A stretch of DNA of 64,000 nt from Chondrosia reniformis (taxonomy: Eukaryota; Porifera; Demospongiae; Chondrillida; Chondrillidae), in the NCBI GenBank assembly GCA_947172415.1, contig OX359193.1, positions 5,884,501 to 5,948,500 of the forward strand, in the 5' to 3' direction. The position numbers and the translations under genes were made by a program. The first letter of the stretch is position 1. Each line of letters starts with the position of its first letter. The notes under the pieces were generated by a model. The model had not been told where the DNA came from. It did not search any database and saw only the letters and a program-made list of their open reading frames with translations. This document shows positions 41,834-54,260 of the stretch, piece after piece.

Positions 41834-44800
41834 ATGGTGTGTTCTGTAGCTGTATGTAAAAAGTGGGCAACGTATTTTACGATTGCGTCCTTCTTTCTCT
41901 GCGGAGGAATAGAGTACGGTAAGTTGCCAGAATATCACATTCTTTAAGGTATTGCTATGTAGCTCTCTGCCTTTTTGAACTTATGAATAAAGGTCACTCG
42001 GCAAATGATACTACCAAGCAATGATACTGTATCATGCTTAGATATTGTATGTATAATAAATTTCACAGGTTAAAACGTTGAAGTGCAACAATTAAAATCG
42101 TTTTCATTTATCTGTATCAATGCAGTTATCTAAACATAAGTCATCTATGAATATATTTAGTAATACGTGTAAGCACCTACCTAGCTATATAACAAGTCAT
42201 AAGGAGCTAACAAAGATAGATCTATTGTGTTCTGACCATACTTCAGAAGTTCTATTTGGTAAGAGGTTTGCAATGTACATTATTACCTCTTAGCCCAGAT
42301 GTGACTATCAGGAAGTCGGTGCTTGAAAGTTAAATAAAAATGAGTAAAGTTCCATAAAATTAATAAAACATCTAATGCAGTGGTAATTTATAAGTTCTGG
42401 TAGTAGGTGATTCTATGACTGATGTGAACTTGATTGACATAGAGATTGCCATTAGCTGATGCTCTAGTGGAGTACATAGTATATGATCAGGTCTTCTGCT
42501 ATACAGGTATTATCCTACCCACGGCCTTTGACTACCTCACTATATACTTTGATGGGGATCAGTGGATGTATGGGCTGTGTCTGGCTGCATATAGTATCTC
42601 CAATCTTCTGGTGGGACCACTTTTGGGATGGATCTATGACAAAACAGGAGCCGTGAGGATCATTGTATTGATAGCTAATCTTTTTGAAGTAGGAGGTAGG
42701 TAAAACTAGCTATTAACTATGTTAATATATCAGGTGTATATGTATATAGTCCCAAATCAAAACCATAATATGTAAATGCTTTGTCTATTATGAGAAGTGT
42801 TTAAAATGTTTTTATCTCAAAACTGATAGGAACGAATAAGAAGCCATTGTGATGCAAAAATGTGGCTATCAAATATGTAGAATTTACATATGTTTGTGTA
42901 AATTTTCTCAGGTAACTTCATGTACTTCGCTGCTACTTCCGCATGGATGGTTGTGGGGAGCAGATTCATTGTGGGTAAGGCTTTGGTGACATACATATGT
43001 ACGCACATATAATATCACTGATTAGCCATTCATTTGGATCCTAACCAGATTTAGTCACTTGGTTGGTAACTCCCAGTGGTTATTTCTATCACATACATAG
43101 TACCTACGTATGTACACTATACATATTTCACAAGCATATTTACCAATAGCTGAGGATTGGATTCTTTTTATCTCCAAATAAGGTGTTGGTGCTGCAGCAG
43201 GAGCTGCCATATTTGGGTACCTTGCTCACACTAGTACTAAAAGACAGAGGACTGCGTATTTCTCAATTTTCATGATGGCAAGACAAATAGGTCTAATTTT
43301 AGGGCCGGGGATGAACTTCTTTCTTCGTTACATCAATTTCCATCTGGGTCCCTTTGAGGTCAATAAATATACATCACCAGGGGTAAGTTCGCCAGCTAAG
43401 CATCATATGAATAATCTCTAACCATTTTCCTAAGACTTGCATTTGACATCAAGTTTCATGCCAATTTTTCCAATTTGCTCCACTGGGTCAGACAGCTGTT
43501 TCTGGGAATTCCACCCTTCATCAGTGACCCTGGGAATCTTTGTCATGTAAGAAAAATGATTGATTATTCATGTAAGAAAAATGATTGATTATTCATGTAG
43601 TATTCTCTGTTGTGTCTCATGTTATCAGAATAATGTGTTGAGTAACCTATTGGTGATGGTTGATCTTTAATTTTATGCATTTATATATAGTTTGTTATGA
43701 CCATTGTGTGGGCTATATTAGAACTGCTCTTTGTGGTCAGTTTCTTTGATCTACCCAAAGTGGCAGAGGAGTACAATAATCCAGCAAATTCAAAGGGATC
43801 CTCCCCACCAATACTACAAAAAGAAGTAAGTCCGCCACTCATTTCTGATGATGCTAGAGAACCACTGTTACCAGAGAAGGTAGATGCCACACTTTCGTCA
43901 AATAAGGAGGAGACAGGTTCCTATCCTTTACCAACTGCATCTAAGGCATATGGGAGCATACAAAATGGTACTGTTAGCAGTAGTGGCACAATGGTGGATT
44001 CACAGCCAGGTTCTAGCCCTGCCAAGCAAACAAGAAATTATGACAGCAGTAAACCAATGAATCTACGTCGAATTCTTTCTGGTAGGTGTTTATGTTCTTT
44101 TTATCCAACCAATTTATGTCTTCCTAGTCAATAACTAGCTCATAATATATACAAATATTTAATTATCAAGTTTCACATGTACGTATGTGCATATTGTTTA
44201 GGAATAGACACACGCACACATAAAGTATATTAGTAGAGATTGCTTATATAGAGGTTTGTCATTCTTGTATTTATTCATGTACGTAGAGTATGTCAGAGAA
44301 GAGATTATTGTGTTAATTGCAGCCTTTACAATCACAATGTTCAATCAAACTGCTCTTGAGGTGAGAATTTCAGCTACCCCACTCTTCGTTTCAGTACATT
44401 TATATACGTAGATTGCATGATTAACATGTCCATGTTTATCTTCCCCTCTTGTTTATCATTTATTATGTTGTGAGCTAATAATATTACATCATCACTCATC
44501 CCTCACCACATTTTCTCTTTAAACCAAAGCTGTAATTTCCTTACCTCATTCATTGCTGACGAAGACCTTTGGGTTGAAACGTTCAATTAGAAAAATTGTG
44601 TTGCTGAGAATAATATCTCTATTTGTTATACGTACGTATGTGAATGCATTTTTTACATTTCTTATGTAAGTTGTATCCTTCAGACACTAGTGGTGCCACT
44701 CGGGGAAAGTATCTTAGGATGGCATGAGATGGAAACTAGCATCTTCTATATGATAGCTGGAGCAGAGGTTAGCGCTGCCACATCAGTGATGTTAGAATTA

Positions 44801-46123
44801 ATACATTTCTGTTTATTACTCACAGATCATAATTTCATTTATAGTATTGACTTTTCTAAGTCGAAAAATTGGAGACAGGTCTGTCTAATATTTTACTTAT
44901 ACCTTGTCTTTTCTATATTATTTTATTATTATTATTATTTAAGTGCACCATGTGCAAAACACACTAGGATGAATAAACTGTCCCATGCAGCACTATACAG
45001 AACAAAACAGAATAAAAAATAAATAAAAAATAAACGTATATACCTACGTACATACAGTGTATGTATGTGTGCTAATGTTCGTATTAGTTTCAATGATAGT
45101 ATTTATTACGTATTTATCTACAATAGTATGTAAACATACGTATATCTGCTCCTAATTGTTATTAGGTGGTTAATTGTATTTGGGATGCTCATTAACCTCA
45201 TAGCATATGGAATGTATCTTGGTGTGATCCCTAAAGCATCCAAAGGTGCGTACCTTTAGTACAACTTTAGGAAGATCAGCTAAACCATTGTTTATGTACG
45301 TACATATGTGTGTATACATATGCATGTACACATTTGAAAGTTTCACATGTAGCAACTTTGTTTTGCTGATCTGTATGGACATTACATCATGAAGTCACTT
45401 TACTATTTCAGGTAGTCCTTTGGCGTTGGGCATTTTCATTGGAGGTGCAGTAATGGTCATCTTTACACTTCCCTTTGTCTTTGTTGCTGGAAATGCACTT
45501 TACTCTAAGCTACTCCCGGCCAGGATACAAGGTACTTATTGTCCTGAACATCTGTGACATGTGAAATCCCAAATTTGTTCAAATACCTTCATATGAACAG
45601 CTACTGTATAGGAAGGATTAGGAGAGTTGGCTGCTTCCTATGTAGATTCATATAATGGTAGTGGTTCCTCTATACTGTGCATGTAAGCACTTCAACTGTA
45701 CAGTCACTTGTATGTTAATTGACTAATTCATACTTAAGATGCAAAAGGCATTACAACTCCTCATGATCGTACGTACATTTATAGTCGGTACACTGGTGCA
45801 TGAAGCTCTACTGTGTACATGATCTACACAAATGCACATAAATGTACGTGTACATGTATATTGTTATACAAGTGTACTGTAGCTATAATTAAATTTGTAT
45901 AGTGTTTTGTTTCAGAAATCTTTACTTTTATCATTGCTTCCCTTTTTATCAAATTTATCTATCATTAGGCTTTGGTCAAGGAATTCGGAGGTCGATGGGT
46001 TCTATTGCCTCCATTTTGGGACCTTTGTGGGCAGGATCCACATATCATATTAATCTATATATGACATTTGGAGTAGTACTGTTTCTTCTATTGATCGTTT
46101 TGGTAGGATTTGCATGCAAATAA
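41834..46123 (+). CDS. Major facilitator superfamily carrier, MFSD8-like, eleven exons, complete
   Basis: MFSD8 relatives are twelve-helix carriers of endolysosomal membranes; the substrate here cannot be read. Exons: 41834..41918, 42507..42695, 42912..42974, 43183..43382, 43691..44081, 44287..44360, 44684..44767, 44826..44878, 45166..45245, 45412..45531, 45969..46123; 1494 bases, 497 residues. Helix 2-3 loop GWIYDKTGAVR is the MFS signature. SRFIVGVGAAAGAAIFGYLA, LGPGMNFFLRYINFHLGPF and FTITMFNQTALETLVVPLGE are typical of the MFSD8 / SPX-MFS branch. A Ser-rich cytosolic loop (about 200-300) contains an acidic LL sorting-type motif (DDAREPLLPE). The last exon keeps GFGQGIRRSMGSIASILGP. A true MFSD8 orthologue versus a close relative cannot be decided here. 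Confidence 0.88.
43476..43545 (+). repeat. SINE-like fragment in the intron of the MFSD8-like gene
   Basis: Only the central part is present: CTCCACTGGGTCAGACAGCT, TTTCTGGGAATTCCACCC, CAGTGACCCTGGGAATCTTT. Followed by a 25-base direct repeat (ATGTAAGAAAAATGATTGAT). Confidence 0.85.
44530..44625 (+). repeat. Repeat with CTGACGAAGACC-loop-GGGTTGAAACG core
   Basis: The core CTGACGAAGACCTTTGGGTT + GAAACGTTC lies in the intron between exons 6 and 7, followed by AATTAGAAAAATTGTGTTG and ATAATATCTCTATTT. The same core and tail occur at 870-955. Confidence 0.6.
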
Positions 46124-47295
46124 CCTTTACAGGAGACCCAGTTTATATAAACTCCAATAAATTAATGTGAATGACCATTTTTGAAGCTACTTGTTTGACA
46201 CTTGTTATGAAACTTGCGGAATGCTATAGCATCTACAGTTGTACATAATGTACGTTTGTTTGTATATACCTATACATTTATATGTATAAGGCACATATAT
46301 ACATGGAAAGTAGCACTACTTTTATTGTGCATGTACACTATAAATTAACCCACACCCATGCAGTGCCAAATTATTGTTATACAACACCGATGTATCAAGT
46401 TTAGATACGAATCATCATTAAATTTTTTAATCTTTTAGGTATTGATATTGCTGTCCTTTAGAAGTCTCAAGGAACATCATCACTCTAAATTGACCAATCA
46501 ATTTGAGCAAAATAATGTTTCAAAATAACTTTTTGTTATATATATAGTCATGAATATCTTTTACAGGAACTAGAGTAATGTGTATAATAATTATAAGTAT
46601 GTATATATTTATTTTTATAAATTGTATAAAATGTAAATATTATGTACACACAGTACATGCTTGCAATTGGTCACTTTCAAAAGCTCTAAGGATATTTAGA
46701 AATTAAAAAATGATTGCTAGATAAATAGTACAGTATCTTATGCGTCCAACCAATGGCCACATGTTAATTATCAGCTTAAATGTGCATACGTATAATACTA
46801 TACATTCAAAATAATCATATCAGAGATATAGGGCAAATAACATGCATAATTTGTACAGTATATATATATATACAATAGAAATAATAATAAAAACACAATA
46901 TATACGTATTTATATAATTTAAAGTCAGCAAAATGACTAGTTCGGTGGGATACACTGGATGACTTCTACTTGGATCCACATTGAGATTCACACCCTAAAT
47001 TAAATAAGTATGTACATATATACTGTAATAATAAAGTAAGTCATCTACATACTGCATGTATACATAACTGGGCCCGCAAGAAAGTATACTTGCACTGTAT
47101 ACATTATCTACTAGCATGATATTGTTGAATTACAATTCAAGTGAATAGCATTACTATTATGCATATTGCTACGGACACTAGCCATGTATTATCTTTTGAA
47201 AGGATCGACGTTCTGTGTCTTTAGGATGCTCTAAAAGTCGAAAGATGATCCTTTCAAATGATAAGTTTGATGCAGTTAGAAGAAATCCTTATTTA
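46124..47295. other. Convergent spacer between the MFSD8-like gene and TRIM37
   Basis: AT-rich; holds both 3' untranslated regions. A 27-base exon-like stretch (about 46965-46991) could be an alternative last exon of TRIM37 (see findings). A hairpin (about 47190-47265; CTTTTGAAAGGATC facing GATCCTTTCAAATG) may be a small MITE. Nothing else recognised. Confidence 0.5.
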
Positions 47296-49014
47296 TTAAC
47301 TAGCCATGTATGTTACATACAGTATATGGTAACAAGCCAGTAATCCTAAAGCTGACCTAAACTGGTTCAGGCTTGTACTGCTAATACTCTTAGATCCAGA
47401 AAGCAATCTCTCCTGACTTCTGTTGCGCTGAATATTTTCCCCACGCCTTCTTCTCCTCCTTTCTGTATTTGAGACTGCATGTACTGCAGAGGAATATCTA
47501 GTGTCATCTCGCTTAGCCAAGTTCTGTTGATTCAAGCTTAGTGCACTAAGGATGCTAACCGATAACCCTGGGGTACCCTGTACAATATGAGTCTCACTCT
47601 TATTAAGCATACTCCTTTGTTTAGGGTGCTGCGTAGAAGACTGAAACTGTCTCTGTCGGGGGAGAGTTTGGACTTGCCGCAAAGTAGTGTAGTCATCTTG
47701 ACTACATGTAGGTGTCAGATGTGAGTAGGTGCTAGAGATATCGTCTCCAAGGGAATACCCACTTAAGATGCTGTGGGGGCAGTCAGTTAAACTGGCTTCG
47801 GTTGATTCTGGATTATTATCAAGGAGGTGCTGGGTAGGACTCTGCTGGGATCTTTGTTGAGGTAAGGGTAGAGTACGAAATTCCAGATCACTGCTCTTTT
47901 GATGAGGGGCAGGAGAAGATGGTTCAATCCCAGCAAACAGAGTCGATGGAGAGAGCTGTGATAAATCATAGTCATAAATATTAGCCATATTTTGTAAATG
48001 CTGTCTCTGATGACTTTCATCTGGAGTAGAATGTGGCGCTGGATGCCTCCTTTGTTCGGAGAATGGTGGTAACTCTTGTCTCTGTTGCTCCTCTCTCTCT
48101 TCTGTCCAACTATCTCTTGTTCTTCTCTCCATAAGGCCAACCTCTTGTGTGCTCTGTGATATAGTGAGTGGAGTATTACTTCCCTGGGAGGTCTCCTCAA
48201 TGGTCCTCCAATGTTGAAAATGATCTTGGGGAAAATGTCTGACATCCTGTACTGATTGAGACTTCTCCCTCAATCTAGCATTGAATGAACCACTGGAAGA
48301 TTTGGATTCATCGCTGTTTCTTCTCTTGGTTACTTCTTTATCTGGAGAGTAACCTGATCTGCTTTGTGAAGATGATCTTTGCTTGCTTCTGCTCTCTTGA
48401 TGTTGCTGCCAAAGTGATTGCAGCTCTTTCTCTTCATCCTCTTGGGAAGGGTGCAAGTGCTCACTTCCAAGAGTTCTACTGTTCTCCTGTGCCTTGGATT
48501 GCTGTGAGCGAGGTCTTACAGGCTTAAGTTGTCTATTTTTGGCATATTCTTTTCGCAATTTCTGTAATTAAAGAATATTTCCGAAGTAAATATCACAATG
48601 ACTGAATATATAGTCCTCAAATAGGGAAACGCTTTCATTGTAAAGATGGTTATTATGTATATTTTATGTTCCTCTACCTGTTCCAAGTGACCAATTCTGT
48701 CTTGCAAGGCCAAGTTTTCTCTTTCCATGTGACTGGCATGCCTATATACAATGTAAAGTGAAGCGCTGTGTTAGTGGTTTCGATCCCTATAGTCTAATCT
48801 ATACAATAACTAACTGCAACAAATCTTGGCATTTCTGGTAGTAAGTACCACATCGAGTACCAAATCTCAAATGCAAGGTGTTGCCTTCAGGATTGAGATA
48901 TTCCAAAGCATACTATAAGGGTTCACAAAAAGGAAAAACTGTAAAGACGTTATGGATGAAAAGGAACATTGGTCAAAGGATGATAGGAAAAGGGATGACA
49001 GAATGCTTGTAGAG

Positions 49015-49064
<50 letters not shown>

Positions 49065-52000
49065 TATACAGAGTGGATAAACTTACCAGGTTTTCTAACT
49101 TGAAGAATTTGGTATAGCCCCAAGATTCACCAACAGAGAAGTCAGATGCTAAAGGAAACACAGACAGGAGCACTCTATTGGTACGTGTGATCAGAAGTTG
49201 GTCTAAAGGATTACTTAGCATTTTAACAAGTAGCCACATCTACCTACCATGCTCCCGGATAATGTCTTTTGAAGGGTCCTTTCCACCTTGCCAAAGTAAT
49301 TCAATTCGATAATCATATTTGCTTGTCTTTTGAAAACCATCTACTAGCTCCACAAACACAGACAGGTACTTCCCCTTAATAGCACCATTGTAGTTCCCAT
49401 TCCCTTCCTGAAAAAAGCAATAATTATCTCAAACAGCACACATGTCGAATGTTAAGACACTCAAAATTAGGCTAAGAGTTAAATCATGATGTAATTGAAG
49501 CTTTAATATCAGATCTTAAGGCTCCTATATTTCCATATTTCCATATTTCCACACTCAAAATTAGGCTAAGAGTTAAATCATGATGTAATTGAAGCTTTAA
49601 TATCAGATCTTAAGGTTCCTATATTTCCATATTGAGATACTATTGTTATTCTAAAACTTACTGGATAGACCTTTAGCCGCCAGGTCAAGCCACCAACCAA
49701 TATCTTTTCACTGAACACTGTGTTATGAGACCTCTGCACAGCACTGTTTTGTGAGAAAACATTCAGTGAAATTTTCAAAACAGATATCACAAATAAAAGT
49801 TGTAAGTAGGTGTGTATACCAAACATGCACAATTAGCATTTTGCAGTATTCCCAGTAATGAAGTAAACCTACTTGAAGTTTTGGATATCATATGACATCA
49901 TATCAAATGGAGGAACAAGTTCACTGCAAAGTTGAAAAGAAATAAAATTCACATAAGAGTAAATGATGCTAATTTGTTAACATACGTACATTGACATGAT
50001 TAAAATGTCAGTAATTGTAGATATTATTACAGACATATGTACGTACTTATGTAGGGAGGTTAGTTCTGAGAGGTCTGCATCTAAAATGGGAGTACTTTCC
50101 AGCTGTTTGAAGAAGGGAATCAAACTCTTCTGAATGTTCTTACTATTTGCAACCAGTTCGCTCTTTGGGCATCCGTTCATCTGCAAAGAGCAATTACAGG
50201 ATATGCTGTATCTCAATGGGTCAAATGATTAGTTTTAATGGGGAGGGACTAGACATTACGGGTTAATGATAAGTTTAATAGGTAGACATCAATGATTTAA
50301 ACAACTTGGAGAGGCTAGATGGATGAACTCCAAACTCTGAACTGATGTATGGTGAAACCACTTTTAACTATGTGCATCTGTTCTCAATATAGATTAACCT
50401 TTCAGTAACCCAGCTAGACAGACAAGTTGACTGACACTGACATCATCACTTAGAATATATAATCTTGGGAATGAAATATTATAACCATTATCAAAGAAGA
50501 AGAAGAAGGGTAACCCACTCTTAGTATAGTAAGGGTTAGAGGAGTGAACTATCGTGTTCACTGCAATTAGGGGGAGTAGGTCATACCACAACATGCAATG
50601 TAATCAAAGGACACAACATTCACAAGGAGACTGCTCCCACACTCCCACCTATACTTTATGTAGGCGAGGACAAACTGGTATAGCATTGGTATAGAAAGTA
50701 GATCAATACATGTAAGAGCTGACTAGACTGTAGGGTGTATACCTGTACCTAAAATAGAGCTACTACAGATGCCTCTATTTGTATAAACTGCAAGCCAAGC
50801 TGTTAAGGGGGAGGTAGCTATCACCAAATAGAGAATATGACTGTGTACACTAATTGGTTTAAGATAACAAGTGCAAGCTATTGTTACCTTTCTCTGCACT
50901 TCTAGTAAGGATTTACTAATTCTATCTCCCTTCTCCTGTAATTGTTCACGATAGTCCTTTATCTGCTTAATCTTGTCAGTGACTGATCTGTCCAGTTTAT
51001 CCAGGATTGCTCCGACTGCATAATCAATGTGTACTTCTTGCTGCATTATTGAAAAACTGATCACATTGAGCCAATGAATATGAAGAGACTGAATTTTGAA
51101 TTTAAAAGTAGGTTAATAATGTCTATGCATACCAACTACAACTTACATTGTGTTTTTCACTTAAAAGAAATTTAATTTGTTGTTCCTATAAAAATGAAGA
51201 GATATATATTTCAACTACGTACGCACTTTCACCTTGTGAAAATTTCCTAGATACTTACAGTTTTCTTTGATTTACTAGAAACCTCTATCAACTGCTTATG
51301 AAGACCAGTCACATACGATTCCAAGAGTTGAAATTTTTGTCTGTATACATCTTCTAACTTCTGGAGTTCATGATCCTTGTGTTTCTGTAGCAAGTTTAAG
51401 TTCCACAGTACACAGATGTAAGCCAAACAAAGGATAATAATCATATGTACGTATATGTACAACTAGATACGTACATGGCAGACAGTGCACAAACAGGTGT
51501 TAGTACATCAATGAGATTCATTTAATGTTAATGATATTCATTACCTGGTCTCCAAATAAAGCACAATCTGAGCAGACACACTTCATGCAGGTTTTGCAAA
51601 ACACATCGAGGTCCTTGTCAGGATGGGCATGACACCTAGACAAGAAGAGCATACTCATGAATAGTCTAATACATCTACTTTAGAATAAAAGCCTATAGGA
51701 AACTAAACCTAAAGAGAACTGTGGATGAGGATACAGGAGTCTTCTCCTTCTCTTATTCTCCACTGGGCCAGACAACTGTTTCTGGGAATTCCAACTGTCA
51801 TCAGTGACCCTGGGAATCGTTTTATTCTTGATCTTTTGTGAGTCATTGGTTCTCTATGCTAAATCTAGGGGTCTTGTATACTTTAGCAGTCATATTAAAG
51901 TCTTCAGATGAACTGTTACAGAGTTGCGCATGTACCTGAAGTATATAAGATGTTTTACCTGTACATACTGTACGTATAGGCTGTACCATTTTGTATAGTG

Positions 52001-54260
52001 TTACATGGGGGCAAGAATTTAGCAACTGCACATGGCTTATTCAAATAACAATAATACGAATAATAATAATAATAATAATTATACTATGTATTTAAATACC
52101 CAGCAAATGTATGTATACTACGGTATAAACAATGCTTTTGAAACAGAATTGTAAGGTTTAGTCATTAAATGACTTCTCTCATACCATCCTCCTACTGAAG
52201 CAATTACACTCCACCATTTGGGGTTACTGTTATGTGTCCAGTAAAAGCTTGAATTGGATTTGTGTAGGCAAGTAATTGGTGCGGTCTATTTCTTAAGTGT
52301 CTCGTAATTTCTCAACAGCAAGCAATGCTTTCATCTCATGTGAATACGTGTGAGCTACATTAAAGCCAGCCCACCTCTACCTACATACGCCTGCCTATCA
52401 ATCCAGCAACATCTAGTGTCATATTACAATTTCATGTTTATAGCCAAATTGGTGACATTTTACAAATACTTTGGATATCAAAAGGATTGTTCGTACAAAT
52501 TTTGAGGGATTATGATAAAATTTACTGGGCAATCCACTGAAATAAGACTTACATATATGTAGACATCAAATACAAAACATCAGACAGAAGTCTTGCATTG
52601 AAATGGTTTATCATTTGTTGAAATTACTCCCACAAAACTAGTTATGCCAACTGTACAAGATGATAGACAAGGGGTATTAACTGGTAACCAGTTTGACACC
52701 CAGTTGAAAAAACATTTTGGACAGGTAAACACTACTATAAATACTAATTTTTATTTGAGAAATATTTAAGGTAATCTGTCCATGCCTAAATGGTGCAATC
52801 AAATGTCAGGTGACTTAGTGGAGACACTGTAAAAGTATTCAGTATATCAGGTAATTTTTTACATTTTAAGAAACTACCAACTGGAATAATCCATAAAATT
52901 TCCTTAAATGGATGTAACTGTATTCCACCAAATTTCAAAAACACATTTTGAAAGGTATGTATACAGGCAGACACACAGGAATTATCAGAAATTATTAACA
53001 CACTATAATCAATACTGACCTGTCCATCTTTCTATCCTTTGGTGGATCTGAAGCTTTAGTAGATAGCAGTGGGTCCAGTTGCTATACAGTAATGCAAAGG
53101 ATTATATTACAACTACAAATAGCTATACTCTAAAAGGAAACACATTAAAACTAACATTGACAATGTCATCAATCCATCTAAACTTAACCAGCTCATGAAT
53201 AAGCAGATGAGCCCTACAGCAGAGAAATTATAGAAAAAATATGATTGGAGCATATACGTAGAAGGAGACATATGTTAACAAGGTGTACCTTGATACAACT
53301 CTCCCCTAGCTACAAGCAAATACATAACTGTAGTGCGGGACATAGGAACACTCAGACTAGGAGGCATTAAGCTTGCTAGGTGACTATTTCAACCTCCATT
53401 TACTGACTAATAAGTTAATCTGACAGATGGTCAGCATGCAACAACAAGATTCAGGTTGTACAGAGTAAGACATTACTCTTGATTGCATGGTCTGTCTGTA
53501 CAGCTATACCAACAAGATGTATGATGAAAATATACATATCTGCAAATGGGCATATAGGACACACCTGCAAAATGGACAGCTTGGATTTCCTGTCAAACAT
53601 TGCTGCAGAAAAGATCAGAATGCTGTCAGCAATTGCATAGGTCCAGTGAAAAAGGAAGATAACATTTGCATTGAAACTATATCTCATCCAAAGCTCTAAG
53701 TAGAACTCTAGGAAATCGTGTTTTAATCTATTCAGAGGGTTTTAATATTATTTGTGTATGTAATAGCATAGATTATATAGACTACATAGTCTATATAATC
53801 TATGCTAATAGGTATGAGATAATTTCTAAATAGTCTTGGGGATGCGTCAACTAGCGGCCTCAATACCTCAGACTTATAACAAAAGCAAAATTGCTTACAC
53901 ATTAACGATAAATGGTGCTAATCAATTTTCAGAATGTACCTTATAGATGCACAAAAATACATGTATTCTAAGCTGCTAATATTTTTGTAAGGAGTACCTT
54001 AAAGCAGTCTAAACAACAGGGCTTGGAACAGTGTGGACAAATGTGAGGATTCTTCAGTCGCTCTGTACAGATAGCACAATTAAAATACTCTTTCAAAAAC
54101 TACAAAGAAAGAAATTATAAAATAATTTTGGAATATGCATATTAATTCGTGTAACAGAAAAGAGTAGGAACGGCACTTCTTGAAGCAATAAATAGGCGCG
54201 TATAATTCTGACAGGTTTATAATATAGGTCCCTTACTTCTACTGTAGAAGGATCCGACAT
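47296..54260 (-). CDS. TRIM37: E3 ubiquitin ligase TRIM37, seventeen exons, complete
   Basis: A RING, B-box, coiled-coil and MATH ligase that limits centriolar protein assembly and acts in peroxisome and chromatin control. Exons (complement): 47296..48561, 48678..48741, 48815..48912, 49087..49148, 49248..49407, 49662..49743, 49873..49923, 50047..50180, 50888..51040, 51147..51185, 51259..51384, 51545..51635, 53020..53081, 53156..53213, 53565..53602, 53998..54099, 54237..54260; 2610 bases, 869 residues (human 964). RING: FNCAICTERLKNPHICPHCS, KPCCLDCFK, then CPFCR from a 38-base exon. B-box: RCHAHPDKD, CKTCMKCVCSDC. MATH (about 285-427): GLTWRLKVYP, GKYLSVFVELVDG, SKYDYRIELLW, ASDFSVGESWGYTKFFKLEN, YLNPEGNTLHLRF. 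The tail (449-869) is Gln/Ser-rich and unlike human in detail. Confidence 0.94.
49017..49064. repeat. (TAA)n microsatellite in TRIM37 intron
   Basis: About fifteen AAT/TAA units in the intron 48913-49086, not far from the donor of the MATH exon ending at 49087. Confidence 0.9.
49457..49645. repeat. 94-base tandem duplication in TRIM37 intron
   Basis: ACACTCAAAATTAGGCTAAG at 49457 recurs at 49551 and both copies continue to TTCCATATT with one base difference. A short TTTCCATA triplication lies between them. In the intron between exons 49248-49407 and 49662-49743. Confidence 0.85.
51655..51860 (+). repeat. SINE-like repeat in TRIM37 intron
   Basis: Near-complete copy: CTATAGGAAACTAAACCTAA, TGTGGATGAGGATACAGGAG, CTCCACTGGGCCAGACAACT, TTTCTGGGAATTCCAACTG, CAGTGACCCTGGGAATC, ATCTTTTGTGAGTC. 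It lies antisense to the gene just upstream of the B-box exon. Confidence 0.85.
53764..53807. repeat. Perfect 44-base palindrome in TRIM37 intron
   Basis: TAGCATAGATTATATAGACT faces AGTCTATATAATCTATGCTA around ACAT. It would form a 20-base-pair stem with a 4-base loop. Possibly a minimal MITE or a cruciform site. Confidence 0.9.
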
